NCBI RefSeq assembly: GCF_006716485.1
Contig: NZ_VFPD01000001.1
Coordinates: forward strand, 1,735,096-1,799,095
DNA from: Chryseobacterium aquifrigidense
GTDB taxonomy: Bacteria; Bacteroidota; Bacteroidia; Flavobacteriales; Weeksellaceae
Length of the DNA stretch: 64,000 nt
Direction of reading: 5' to 3'
The notes under the pieces were generated by a model. It did not search any database and was not told where the DNA came from. It was given only the letters and a program-made list of their open reading frames with translations. Shown piece after piece: positions 1-7,924 of this stretch; position 1 is the stretch's first letter; each line of letters starts with the position of its first letter. The translations under genes were made by a program, and so were the position numbers.

Positions 1-290
1 ACAACAAAGAATGATATGGTAAGAGAATACCCGTAAACAGCATCAGGCTGATATTCTTCTCCAAAAATTTTGATCATATGCCTTACCGGAACATCAATCC
101 ATGTTTTGGTTTCTGCTACGTATTCTTTTTTCTCGTAAGCGGTGGTAAGGATAGAGTAATAAATGGGAAAAATGGTAGAGGTAATCACCAGGGAATAAAC
201 AGAATTTGCCCAGTCATATACAGCCCAGGCTTTCATAATTTTCGGATTATTCTTTATGTTTTTAGGCTGTCGATTCTCAGTTTCAGACAT
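1..290 (-). CDS. MFS transporter, UMF1 (Atg22-like) family, partial
   Basis: N-terminal 96 codons of a gene cut by the left window edge; the stop lies outside. The translation opens with a short polar stretch, then reads KAWAVYDWANSVYS followed by a hydrophobic segment ending TIFPIYYS. This YDWANS signature plus first membrane helix is typical of the UMF1/Atg22-like branch of the major facilitator superfamily, inner-membrane proteins with about 12 helices whose substrates are mostly unknown. The ATG at 288-290 is chosen because a flavobacterial -7 box (TATTTTTG on the minus strand) sits at 312-319, giving a short leader. The family call rests on the N-terminus only. Confidence 0.72.
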   Translation of the reverse strand, partial: MSETENRQPKNIKNNPKIMKAWAVYDWANSVYSLVITSTIFPIYYSILTTAYEKKEYVAETKTWIDVPVRHMIKIFGEEYQPDAVYGYSLTISFFV

Positions 291-311
291 TTCAAATATA
301 TATTAGTAGCA

Positions 312-319
312 CAAAAATA
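312..319 (-). promoter_or_regulatory. -7 promoter box for the UMF1 transporter gene
   Basis: Minus strand reads TATTTTTG, matching the Bacteroidetes -7 consensus TAnnTTTG, 21 bases upstream of the ATG. No clear -33 TTTG is seen at the usual spacing. Confidence 0.5.
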
Positions 320-514
320 GAAAAACTACGGAATATTCTACGGTTTTTAATATTATTTTGAAAATAATAATGGTAAGGTATTGAAATAATTCAGCAAAGT
401 TTTAATGCTATTTTATACTTTCCAAGGGCTGAAAATCATCCATGTATGTTGGTAAATGATGTATTGACTAACCTGAATGTAAGGTTGTCAGATCGTATCA
501 TTCTGTTCTGTAAA

Positions 515-547
515 TAAAAAACCGGTGTCTTTGACCCCGGTTTTTTA
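515..547 (-). terminator. Rho-independent terminator after the thiolase gene
   Basis: Inverted repeat AAAAAACCGG...CCGGTTTTTT around a short loop, about 35 bases beyond the thiolase stop. On the minus strand the stem is followed by a T-rich run. The rest of 291-580 holds no gene that I can see. Confidence 0.75.
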
Positions 548-580
548 GCTTACCACACACAGTGTGGTTGTATGTGTCAA

Positions 581-1759
581 TTATAGGTTTTCAATCACGA
601 TTGCAGAAGCACCACCACCACCGTTACAGATAGCAGCTGCTCCATATTTAGCGTTATTTTGCTTCAATACGTTGATTAGTGTAACGATAATTCTTGATCC
701 TGAACTTCCCAGTGGGTGACCTAATGCTACAGCACCTCCGTTTACGTTTACTTTAGCAGCATCTAATCCTAAGATTTTGTTGTTAGCTAATCCTACTACT
801 GAGAAAGCTTCGTTGAATTCGAAGAAATCAATATCTGAAACTTCTAATCCTGCTTTTTTAATAGCGATAGGTAATGCTTTTGCCGGAGCTGTTGTAAAGT
901 TTTCAGGCTCATGTGCTGCGTCAGCATAAGAAACGATTTTTGCAAGAGGTTTCAATCCAAGTTCTTCCATTTTTTCTTTAGAAACAAGGATCAATGCAGA
1001 AGCTCCATCGTTCAGAGTAGATGCGTTTGCAGCTGTTACTGTTCCTTCTTCTTTTTTGAATACGGTAGGTAGCGTTGAAATTCTGTCAAAGTTTACCGCT
1101 TTATATTCTTCATCTTCAGCAAAGATTACGGGCTCTCCTTTTCTCTGAGGAATAGAAACCGGCACAATTTCTTCGTTGAATTTACCTTCGCTCCAAGCTT
1201 TTGCAGATCTTTTGTAAGATTCTACAGCGAAGTTATCCTGATCTTCTCTTGTAATATTATAGTCTACTGCACATTTTTCTGCGCATACTCCCATATGTAC
1301 TTTATTGTACACGTCTGTAAGACCATCAAGTACCATTCCATCAAGCATTTTGATATCGCCTAATTTTGTAGCCACTCTTGCATTGTAATAATGAGGAACT
1401 AAAGACATGTTTTCCATACCTCCTGCAACAATTACTTCTGCATCACCAGCTTTAATAGCCTGAGCTGCCATTGTTACGGCCTTCATTCCTGAAGCACAAA
1501 CTTTATTGACTGTAGTAGAAGGCGTATTGATTGAAAGACCTGCTCCTAAAGCAACCTGACGAGCCGGCGCCTGGCCTTCTCCTGCCTGAAGAACATTTCC
1601 CATATAGATTTCCTGAACTTGGTTAGGATCCAAACCGATTTTATCTAATGCTCCTTTTACAGCAGTTGCTCCCAGTTTTGTAGCCGGAACTGTTGATAAG
1701 CTTCCCATAAAACTCCCCATAGGTGTTCTTACTGCGGAAACAATGAATACTTCTTTCAT
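581..1759 (-). CDS. acetyl-CoA C-acyltransferase (thiolase)
   Basis: 392 residues, full length for a class II thiolase. Catalyses the reversible condensation or thiolytic cleavage of (acetoacetyl/3-oxoacyl)-CoA in the cytosol, for short-chain fatty or amino acid degradation or acetoacetyl-CoA synthesis. The nucleophile is Cys88 in VNKVCASGMKAV; NEAF, His348 in GGAVALGHPLGSSG and Cys378 in CNGGGGAS complete the active site. It is monocistronic by appearance, with a terminator at 515-547. It most resembles acetyl-CoA acetyltransferases (AtoB/ThlA type), but FadA-type use cannot be excluded. No hydratase or dehydrogenase partner is adjacent; etfBA lies 3.4 kb away. Confidence 0.93.
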   Translation of the reverse strand: MKEVFIVSAVRTPMGSFMGSLSTVPATKLGATAVKGALDKIGLDPNQVQEIYMGNVLQAGEGQAPARQVALGAGLSINTPSTTVNKVCASGMKAVTMAAQAIKAGDAEVIVAGGMENMSLVPHYYNARVATKLGDIKMLDGMVLDGLTDVYNKVHMGVCAEKCAVDYNITREDQDNFAVESYKRSAKAWSEGKFNEEIVPVSIPQRKGEPVIFAEDEEYKAVNFDRISTLPTVFKKEEGTVTAANASTLNDGASALILVSKEKMEELGLKPLAKIVSYADAAHEPENFTTAPAKALPIAIKKAGLEVSDIDFFEFNEAFSVVGLANNKILGLDAAKVNVNGGAVALGHPLGSSGSRIIVTLINVLKQNNAKYGAAAICNGGGGASAIVIENL

Positions 1760-1781
1760 GTATATAATTTTTATTTAGCTG

Positions 1782-1805
1782 AAACGGAATAAAGATTCCG
1801 TTTTT
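1782..1805 (-). terminator. Hairpin between the 136-aa envelope protein gene and thiolase gene
   Basis: AAACGGAAT, AAAG loop, ATTCCGTTT. A clean 9-bp stem, but on the minus strand the following T run is short, so termination may be weak. Confidence 0.5.
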
Positions 1806-1816
1806 ATAGTTAGAAT

Positions 1817-2227
1817 TTATTTTACTTTTACGTATACTATATCAAATTGAGTTCCTTCAATTTTGGTATTCACTTTCAGAATATTATCCTGAGTAGCTAC
1901 TATTTTATTATTGAAGACATCCCCTATCTGTGCGGGATCATTTTTATCAGATTTCTCCAACACGATTGCTTTATAATTGCAGTCATCCACAAAAACCAAT
2001 GTAGATTTGATAAAGTCTTTTCCATTATTGAAATATTCGGTTTGAACATTATCTTTAATGGTCATGTACCATATTGCTTCCGGGTAATTGGGCCTTACAA
2101 ACGTTCCTTCTTTTATATTTGTACATTTAGGCGGATTATCCGGTTTTTTCTGTTCCGTTGCCTGAGCTTGAATCTGTGTAGCTGCTGTCAACAAAATTCC
2201 TGCTGAAAAAAGTGTTAAGAAGTTCAT
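1817..2227 (-). CDS. hypothetical exported protein, 136 aa
   Basis: I do not recognise the family. It has an N-terminal signal-peptide-like segment of about 22 residues (MNFLTLFSAGILLTAATQ, then IQAQA as a cleavage-like site), so it is probably exported to the periplasm. The mature part is small and polar, with two cysteines (KCTNI near residue 35, DDCNYKA near 82) that could form a disulfide, and a C-terminal region rich in beta-forming residues. It starts 2 bases downstream of the next gene's stop (2230-2634), so the two look co-transcribed. Function unknown. Confidence 0.75.
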   Translation of the reverse strand: MNFLTLFSAGILLTAATQIQAQATEQKKPDNPPKCTNIKEGTFVRPNYPEAIWYMTIKDNVQTEYFNNGKDFIKSTLVFVDDCNYKAIVLEKSDKNDPAQIGDVFNNKIVATQDNILKVNTKIEGTQFDIVYVKVK

Positions 2228-2229
2228 GT

Positions 2230-2634
2230 TTATATTTGTGTTCTGTTGTTAACTTTTTTATTTCCTCCTACAAAAACCATCAGAAAAGCGCCTAGAAATT
2301 CTACAGCCCAACCCCATTTCAGTTTAACAATTCCTGCAAAAGTTTCCTGCCAGGATTTGAATGGTAAAAAACTAAAGTATTGCAGCGACTGCATTTTTAC
2401 AGCAACCAGGGTAAATCCGAATAAAAGAATAAGCAGAATACCAAAAAACCTTACGATTTTGGCACTGTTATTTACAATTCCAAAAACGGCACAAGCAGAA
2501 AAAATCCAGCATGCTATAGCCAGATAATGATCAAGCTTCCAATAGTTCCAGTTCCCTATTACAGGCACATGTACCAAGGGTAGAAAACTACCTATAATTA
2601 CTAACAGTAATCCTAATAACTGAATATTTTTCAT
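2230..2634 (-). CDS. hypothetical small membrane protein, 134 aa
   Basis: Unrecognised integral membrane protein. From the ATG at 2632-2634 the protein begins MKNIQLLGLLLVIIGSF and shows about four hydrophobic segments (roughly residues 4-24, 38-58, 66-88 and 108-124) with a charged tail. An upstream in-frame start at 2715 would add 27 residues, but that stretch lies in AT-rich intergenic sequence and puts a second hydrophobic run ahead of the natural N-terminus, so I prefer the internal ATG. The gene is followed after 2 bases by the exported 136-aa protein. The pair may form a small envelope unit; role unknown. Confidence 0.65.
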   Translation of the reverse strand: MKNIQLLGLLLVIIGSFLPLVHVPVIGNWNYWKLDHYLAIACWIFSACAVFGIVNNSAKIVRFFGILLILLFGFTLVAVKMQSLQYFSFLPFKSWQETFAGIVKLKWGWAVEFLGAFLMVFVGGNKKVNNRTQI

Positions 2635-2804
2635 ATTTACTAAAGTGCCAAAATACAAAAAAAAACACAGTTTTAAATAGTGTGTTTTAAAAATAGAAAT
2701 TCCGTACCCGAACACTTGTTAGCTACAAAAAAAAATCAGTATTTTTAGCTATTTTACAAATAAAAACAGGATTTATTATCAAATTAAAAATAACTACTTA
2801 CCGT

Positions 2805-2820
2805 TTCTATCATGATAGAA
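2805..2820. repeat. Perfect 16-bp palindrome, possible operator
   Basis: TTCTATCATGATAGAA is its own reverse complement. It lies about 170 bp upstream of the small membrane protein gene, in an otherwise empty gap. A protein-binding site is possible, but position alone does not show it. Confidence 0.35.
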
Positions 2821-2876
2821 GTCCATATTTTTCTTCTGCAAAGCTTTATTGTATAAAAGGATATCTGAAAATAAAA

Positions 2877-2906
2877 AAATTGCATTTTTTTTCAAAAATG
2901 CAATTT
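2877..2906 (-). terminator. Rho-independent terminator after the nucleoside transporter gene
   Basis: Perfect 13-bp arms, AAATTGCATTTTT and AAAAATGCAATTT, with a 4-base loop. On the minus strand the stem runs into T7, about 27 bases past the stop at 2933. Confidence 0.85.
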
Positions 2907-2932
2907 AATATCTTAATAAATATAAGTTTCAA

Positions 2933-4315
2933 TTAGTGTTTCACTGACGAAACATCTTCCGGGTTATGTTTATGTTTAAACAGTACGGCAAAGAAAACCG
3001 CCAGTATTAATGCATAGATTGCAAAAGAAAGCCATATCTGCTGCCAGTCTTTTACCATCACCACAGAGGAAAGAGTTCCGTCTGAATTGACAGCTGCATT
3101 GAAGCTTTTCTTTAAAATGTTCAGGAAAGTAGGATTATCAGGGGTTGTCTGCAGGTAAGCAGAAAGATCTGAAGCCGTAGAAAACTTGTGGGTAAAGAAC
3201 TTATCAATAGCCCATCCTGCGGCATAACTTCCAAAAACTGCTCCAAAACCGTTGGTCATCATCATAAATAATCCCTGAGCCGAAGAACGGATCTTTTTGT
3301 CGGTAGTCGTTTCCACGAAAAGGGATCCTGAGATATTAAAGAAATCGAAAGCCATTCCGTACACAATACATGAAAGAATGATTAATGAAAGTCCAAATCC
3401 GTCCGGCACCCCATAAGCAAAGAATCCGAATCTTAAAACCCAAGCCAGCATCGATATCAGCATTACTTTTTTAATTCCAAATTTCTTCAGGAAGAAAGGA
3501 ATTGCCAAAATAAACAGGGTTTCTGAAACCTGGGAAATTGACATAATGATGGTAGATCTCTTTACTACAAATGAGTCTGCATATTTAGGAAAATGAGCAA
3601 ATTCACTTAAAAATACGTCACCATATGCATTGGTAAGTTGAAGTGCAGCTCCCAAAAGCATTGAAAACATAAAGAATAATGCCATTTTATAGTTTCCAAA
3701 AAGCTTAAATGCATTCAGGCCTAGCTGCTCGGATAATGGTGAATGTTTGTCAATAAGTTTTTGTGGGGGACATTTTGGAAGTGTAAGGGCATAAATCCCT
3801 AAGAAAATTGCTACAACACCTCCGATGTAAAACTGACCTTCTGTTTCTTTATTCCCACTAAGGTTTGTAATCCACATCGCAACAATAAAACCAATAGTTC
3901 CCCATACACGAATCGGTGGAAAGTCTTTCACCACATCCAGATTGTTATTTTTCAGGATCGTATAAGAAATTGAATTAGCAAGTGCAATGGTAGGCATGTA
4001 GAAACACATGGCCAAAAGCATTACTGAAAAGAAGGAATTCGGGTCTGCAGAATGAGGTAAAATAAAAAGAATAACCCCATAGAGGATGTGTAATACTGAA
4101 AATATGCGTTCCGCATTTACCCAGCGGTCAGCAATAATTCCGGTAATGGTTGGCATAAATATAGAAGCAATTCCCATTGTTCCGAACACAGCTCCAAACT
4201 GAGTTCCATCCCAATGTTTTGTGCCAAACCAGAAGTTTGCCATCGTAATCAGCCAAGCTCCCCAAACGAAAAATTGGAGAAAACTGAGGATGGTCAGGCG
4301 TAATTTTAAATTCAT
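2933..4315 (-). CDS. nucleoside:H+ symporter-type MFS transporter (NupG/XapB family)
   Basis: 460 residues with about 12 hydrophobic helices, inner membrane. The start MNLKLRLTILSFLQFFVWGAWL, the GIIADRW loop after helix 2 (about residues 58-65) and the PPIRVWGTIGFI stretch around residue 130 match the nucleoside permease family that imports nucleosides with protons. A polar insertion near residues 365-410 is longer than in NupG of E. coli. The gene starts 22 bases after the bifunctional-nuclease-domain gene, so the two are probably one transcript. Substrate is inferred from the family only; sugar/H+ symporters are the main alternative. Confidence 0.8.
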   Translation of the reverse strand: MNLKLRLTILSFLQFFVWGAWLITMANFWFGTKHWDGTQFGAVFGTMGIASIFMPTITGIIADRWVNAERIFSVLHILYGVILFILPHSADPNSFFSVMLLAMCFYMPTIALANSISYTILKNNNLDVVKDFPPIRVWGTIGFIVAMWITNLSGNKETEGQFYIGGVVAIFLGIYALTLPKCPPQKLIDKHSPLSEQLGLNAFKLFGNYKMALFFMFSMLLGAALQLTNAYGDVFLSEFAHFPKYADSFVVKRSTIIMSISQVSETLFILAIPFFLKKFGIKKVMLISMLAWVLRFGFFAYGVPDGFGLSLIILSCIVYGMAFDFFNISGSLFVETTTDKKIRSSAQGLFMMMTNGFGAVFGSYAAGWAIDKFFTHKFSTASDLSAYLQTTPDNPTFLNILKKSFNAAVNSDGTLSSVVMVKDWQQIWLSFAIYALILAVFFAVLFKHKHNPEDVSSVKH

Positions 4316-4337
4316 AGTTTATATAAAAAGTATCTCT

Positions 4338-4937
4338 TTAGTCAATTTTCTTTTTCCTTCTCTTGATTTCTTCCTGGATTTCAAGGGCGGTATCATAGTC
4401 TTCTTCTTTAACGGCTTCGTCCAATAATTTCTGAAGCTCTTCCATAGAAAGAGATTTTAAGTTATCTTCTGTTTGTACAGTTTCTGAGAATGATTGTTCT
4501 TCTTTTGAAACATCTTCCAGTTCCAATAAGATTCCGGCTTCATTTAAAACCTGCTGCGTTGTAAATATTGGCGCATCAAATCTTACGGCCATTGCAACAG
4601 CATCGGAAGTTCTGGCATCAAGGATCAGTTCTTCTTCTGTTACTTTATTTTTAAAGTTGATATTTGAAAAGAATACTCCGTCTACAATCTGATAGATAAT
4701 GACAGAAATCAGCTCAAAATTGGCAGAAACTATAAATTTTGTAAATAAATCATGAGTAAGAGGACGCGGTGGATGAATATCTTTTTCCAATCCGAGAGAG
4801 ATAGACTGGGCTTCGAAATTTCCTATAACAACAGGTAATTTTATATGTGTTTCTTCATGCTCCAGTAACAATGCGTAAGCCCCCGACTGGGTCTGGCTGT
4901 ACGATATTCCGCGAATAATTAGCTGCTTATAATCCAT
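4338..4937 (-). CDS. bifunctional nuclease domain (DUF151) protein with UVR motif
   Basis: 199 residues. Residues about 1-130 form the bifunctional nuclease (BFN, DUF151) domain, with LPVVIGNFEAQSIS near residue 35 and LDARTSDAVAMAVR near residue 107. The C-terminal 35 residues (MEELQKLLDEAVKEEDYDTA...IQEEIKRRK) form a UVR-type helical hairpin like that of UvrB/UvrC. BFN-UVR fusions are common in Bacteroidetes; nuclease activity was reported for plant homologues, but the bacterial role is unclear. The TATATTTG promoter box lies only 5 bases before the ATG, suggesting a leaderless transcript. Confidence 0.88.
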   Translation of the reverse strand: MDYKQLIIRGISYSQTQSGAYALLLEHEETHIKLPVVIGNFEAQSISLGLEKDIHPPRPLTHDLFTKFIVSANFELISVIIYQIVDGVFFSNINFKNKVTEEELILDARTSDAVAMAVRFDAPIFTTQQVLNEAGILLELEDVSKEEQSFSETVQTEDNLKSLSMEELQKLLDEAVKEEDYDTALEIQEEIKRRKKKID

Positions 4938-4942
4938 AGCTA

Positions 4943-4950
4943 CAAATATA
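4943..4950 (-). promoter_or_regulatory. -7 box abutting the BFN gene start
   Basis: Minus strand TATATTTG, matching TAnnTTTG, ends 5 bases before the ATG at 4937. Transcription would start at or within a base or two of the start codon. Confidence 0.55.
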
Positions 4951-4989
4951 GATTAATTTTTTATTGTGTTTTCACTTTTTTACGCAAAA

Positions 4990-5021
4990 ATAAAAGCCCG
5001 GAAAGCCGAGCTTTTATCTGT
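4990..5021 (-). terminator. Rho-independent terminator of the etfBA operon
   Basis: On the minus strand AAAAGCTCGG, CTTT loop, CCGGGCTTTT (one G-U pair), then ATTTTTG. It lies about 105 bases beyond the etfA stop, with a repeat element between. Confidence 0.75.
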
Positions 5022-5041
5022 ATTGTTGATGATTGTCAAAC

Positions 5042-5122
5042 GTCAATAGTGAATTTTGCTTCGCAAGTAAATTATTTATTTAAAAATTGACAAGCAAAGC
5101 GAATTGACTATTCACAATTCAC
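5042..5122. repeat. Imperfect inverted-repeat element, candidate dispersed repeat
   Basis: Two inverted copies of a unit of about 31 bases: GTCAATAGTGAATTTTGCTT... at 5042-5073, and its imperfect reverse complement at about 5085-5115, with an AT-rich spacer. The word GCTTCGCAAGTAAATT (5058-5073) recurs as GCTTTGCAAGTGAATT at 15565-15580. It lies between etfA and its terminator, so it would be transcribed as a long hairpin. Confidence 0.6.
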
Positions 5123-5126
5123 TTTC

Positions 5127-6074
5127 TTATCCTTTAATTGCTTTAATTTTCTCAGTTAGTGCAGGAATAATCTGAAAAGCATCTCCTACTACTCCATAGT
5201 CAGCAGATTTGAAGAACGGTGCTTCAGGATCACTGTTGATTACTACGATTGTTTTTGAAGAGTTTACTCCGGCAAGGTGCTGAATTGCTCCTGAAATCCC
5301 TACTGCAATGTAAAGATTCGGAGAAATAGCTTTACCTGTCTGTCCTACGTGCTCTGTGTGAGGTCTCCATCCGATATCAGAAACAGGCTTAGAACATGCT
5401 GTAGCTGCTCCTAAAACGTTTGCTAAATCTTCGATCATTCCCCAGTTTTCTGGCCCTTTCATTCCTCTACCGGCAGAAACAACAACTTCAGCTTCTTTAA
5501 GGTCTAATTTACCTGAACTCTGCTCGTGAGAGATCACTTTAGTGTCTTCATTAGCTACAGATAGGTTTTTCACTTCTTCTGAACCTGATACTGCATTTTC
5601 TTTAACACCGAAAGCGTTTTGAGAAACAGTAACGATTACTCCGTTTCCTTCTGCTTTTGCATGCATGAAACCTTTTCCTGAGAATGCTCTTCTTTTTACC
5701 TGGAAAGGAGAAAGGCTTTCAGGAGCTTCCAATGCATTAGTAATTAAAGAATAGTTCTTCATTACAGCAAGCATCGGTGCAATAGAAGAAGCATCAGTAG
5801 TGTGAGGGAAAACAATGATATTTCCATCTGCCACTTCACTTACAGCCTGTGCAAATGCTTTTGCTGAGAAATTTTTAAGACCTTCGTCTTTGATATTGAT
5901 GACGTTTGATGCTCCATATTTGTATAATAAATCTGAAGAATCTGTTGGGTTTACAGAGATTGCCGTAACGGTATCTCCTGCTTTGTCAGCGATAGCTTTA
6001 GCATAAGAAACTGCTTCGAAAGCTGCTTTTTTGTAAACTCCGTTTATATTTTCTGCGTATACGAATACTGCCAT
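5127..6074 (-). CDS. etfA: electron transfer flavoprotein alpha subunit
   Basis: 315 residues, the usual EtfA length. ETF takes electrons from acyl-CoA and other flavin dehydrogenases and passes them to ETF-quinone oxidoreductase. The N-terminal domain (about 1-190) precedes the C-terminal FAD-binding domain, which has SAGRGMKGPENWG (about 200), SKPVSDIGWRPHTEHVGQTG, LYIAVGISGAIQH and VINSDPEAPFF: all hallmark FAD contacts of this family. It follows etfB by 116 bases, a gap with no gene, so etfB-etfA form one operon. The acyl-CoA dehydrogenase partner is not in the window. Confidence 0.96.
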   Translation of the reverse strand: MAVFVYAENINGVYKKAAFEAVSYAKAIADKAGDTVTAISVNPTDSSDLLYKYGASNVINIKDEGLKNFSAKAFAQAVSEVADGNIIVFPHTTDASSIAPMLAVMKNYSLITNALEAPESLSPFQVKRRAFSGKGFMHAKAEGNGVIVTVSQNAFGVKENAVSGSEEVKNLSVANEDTKVISHEQSSGKLDLKEAEVVVSAGRGMKGPENWGMIEDLANVLGAATACSKPVSDIGWRPHTEHVGQTGKAISPNLYIAVGISGAIQHLAGVNSSKTIVVINSDPEAPFFKSADYGVVGDAFQIIPALTEKIKAIKG

Positions 6075-6190
6075 TTCTAAGTTGTTTAAGGTTTAACGTT
6101 CAGGATTACAGGTTGTTAATGTATTGAATAGTAATGAACTAAATCCCATCAGTACCATCCTGAATCTTTTTACTTTTTACTTGGTTCTTA

Positions 6191-6937
6191 TTAAATTACT
6201 TTAGCTTCTTCGTGAAGTAATCTTACCAATTCATCCAGATTATCAGGAGAAACCATTTTCACAGCAGCTCTTGGTGGAACGCTGTCATAAGATACTCCCT
6301 GAACTTTTACTTCTGAAGAAGAAGGTTCTACTACCTGCAAAGGTTTTGTTCTTGCAGACATAATTCCTCTCATATTCGGGATGATAAGATCCTTCTCATC
6401 TACTAATCCTTTCTGACCTGCAATAACTGCTGGTAATTTTACTGAAATAGTTTCTTTTCCCCCTTCAATTTCTCTTACTGCAGTAGCTTCGCTTCCGTTT
6501 ACGTCTAATCCTACTGAAGCGTTTACGAAAGGCTGGTTTAATAACTGAGCAACCATTCCCGGAACAGAACCTCCGTTATAATCGATAGATTCTTTTCCGC
6601 AAAGGATAAGATCATACCCTCCGTTTTGAGCTACAGCTGCAATTTCTTTTGCTGTAGAATAGCTGTCTTTTGGATCAAGATTTACTCTTACCGCATCGTT
6701 AGCACCAATGGCCAAAGCTTTTCTGATTACAGGTTCTGTAGCAGCATCACCTACGTTGATTACTGTTACTGTTGCTCCCTGAGATTCCTGAAGTTTAACC
6801 GCTTTTGTCAACGCAAATTCGTCTAGAGGATTAATTACCCACTGAATTCCGTTTTTGTCGAAAGCAGACTTATCTGCTGTAAAGTTAATTTTGGAAGTAG
6901 TATCCGGAACACTACTAATGCAAACTAATATTTTCAT
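6191..6937 (-). CDS. etfB: electron transfer flavoprotein beta subunit
   Basis: 248 residues, matching the EtfB family. MKILVCISSVPDTTSKI at the start, the NPLDEFALTKAVKLQE region (residues about 36-52) and the AMP/adenine-binding loop LILCGKESIDYNGGSVPGM (about 110-130) are diagnostic. It forms the heterodimeric electron carrier with etfA, encoded directly downstream. The family recognition loop AVKLPAVI(A)G and the conserved NMRGIMSA stretch are present. A perfect 18-bp palindrome at 7085-7102 lies about 150 bp upstream and might be regulatory. Confidence 0.96.
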   Translation of the reverse strand: MKILVCISSVPDTTSKINFTADKSAFDKNGIQWVINPLDEFALTKAVKLQESQGATVTVINVGDAATEPVIRKALAIGANDAVRVNLDPKDSYSTAKEIAAVAQNGGYDLILCGKESIDYNGGSVPGMVAQLLNQPFVNASVGLDVNGSEATAVREIEGGKETISVKLPAVIAGQKGLVDEKDLIIPNMRGIMSARTKPLQVVEPSSSEVKVQGVSYDSVPPRAAVKMVSPDNLDELVRLLHEEAKVI

Positions 6938-7084
6938 ATGTTGTTCTTAATTTTTTTATGGGTCATATGTAACCTTAAGGTTTCACGTGTACTATTTTAT
7001 TTTTTCCCTTTTGGCGCATAAAATCATGACTGTTTATGCAGAGAATTTGTTTGAATTAATTTTTGCTAATATAAATAAAAAATA

Positions 7085-7102
7085 TATTATGCATGCATAA
7101 TA
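7085..7102. repeat. Perfect 18-bp palindrome upstream of etfB
   Basis: TATTATGCATGCATAATA is fully self-complementary. It lies between the SDR stop (7140) and etfB start (6937), about 150 bases upstream of etfB. A dimeric repressor site is one reading; an A/T-rich chance palindrome is the other. Confidence 0.4.
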
Positions 7103-7139
7103 CTTATTAAATTATTATTCAATACATTAGATGTAGTTA

Positions 7140-7844
7140 CTAAGCTGGTTTTGTTGCCCTAAACTCTATTTTACTTGGCAAAACTCTCGGATTCATCTTT
7201 AAAATATCCAGTACAAGATTCCCCATATCTTCGGGCTGAATCTTCCAACTGTCTTTTTCAGACGGAATATTTCCGTTAAAATGAGTAGCTACAGATCCTG
7301 GCATAATCACAGTAGATTTAATATTGTATTTCCTTAAATCGATCATGGCTGCCTGTGTGAAACCTACCACGCCGAATTTTGAAGCATTGTATCCTGTTCC
7401 GTTTTCAAAGAAATTAGCTCCTGCAAGACTGGAAATTGTAATATAATACCCTTCGGTCTTTTTCAGTTCTTCCACGGAAGCTTTTAAGGTATAAAAAACG
7501 CCTGTAAGATTGGTTTCAATCATATCATTCCATTCTTCTGCCGTCAGTTCATCTACGGGCTTAAAAATACCTAATCCTGCATTAGCAATGATATAATCCA
7601 GTCTTCCGAATTTTTCAACGGTGTATTTCACAGCTTCCTGTTCACTTTCCAGGCTTCTTACATCAGAAACAATCCCCAAAACATTTTCTGAATATTGCTT
7701 AAGTTCTTCTTCCGCCTTCATTACATCATCCCGTTTTCTTCCTGAAAATGCTACAGCAATTCCATTTTCAAGTAAAATTTTCGCAATCCCGAAACCTATT
7801 CCTTTGGTTCCTCCTGTTATATAAGCTGTTTTCTGATCTGACAT
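7140..7844 (-). CDS. short-chain dehydrogenase/reductase (SDR), classical
   Basis: 234 residues, a Rossmann-fold NAD(P)-dependent oxidoreductase in the cytosol. The cofactor loop TGGTKGIG is at residues 10-17, NAG at 88-90, the catalytic Ser at 138/139 (TISS), Tyr152 and Lys156 (YNASK). Arg-Lys-Arg at 36-38 after the second beta strand favours NADPH. Substrate cannot be read from sequence; 3-ketoacyl reductases and sepiapterin-type reductases share this layout. It stands alone, with about 80 bases and a terminator separating it from the preceding T9SS gene. Confidence 0.9.
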   Translation of the reverse strand: MSDQKTAYITGGTKGIGFGIAKILLENGIAVAFSGRKRDDVMKAEEELKQYSENVLGIVSDVRSLESEQEAVKYTVEKFGRLDYIIANAGLGIFKPVDELTAEEWNDMIETNLTGVFYTLKASVEELKKTEGYYITISSLAGANFFENGTGYNASKFGVVGFTQAAMIDLRKYNIKSTVIMPGSVATHFNGNIPSEKDSWKIQPEDMGNLVLDILKMNPRVLPSKIEFRATKPA

Positions 7845-7876
7845 ATGATTAAAATTTTTAATTCTCTAAAATAACA

Positions 7877-7900
7877 AAAACGCTCCAATTGGAGCGTTTT
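7877..7900 (-). terminator. Terminator after the first T9SS cargo gene
   Basis: Perfect 10-bp stem AAAACGCTCC / GGAGCGTTTT with an AATT loop, followed by TGTTAT on the minus strand, 25 bases past the stop at 7925. Confidence 0.85.
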
Positions 7901-7924
7901 GCTGATCCTAAGATTTATCAGTAA

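Noticed and set aside
1847..2206. 119-residue plus-strand frame opposite the 136-aa exported protein
   Set aside because: Cys/Phe/Ile-rich shadow frame with no start context or domain; the minus-strand gene has a signal peptide and an operon partner.
5127..6937. etfBA with the upstream thiolase as a beta-oxidation operon
   Set aside because: The genes are 3.4 kb apart with unrelated genes and terminators between; only shared metabolism, not an operon, is supported.
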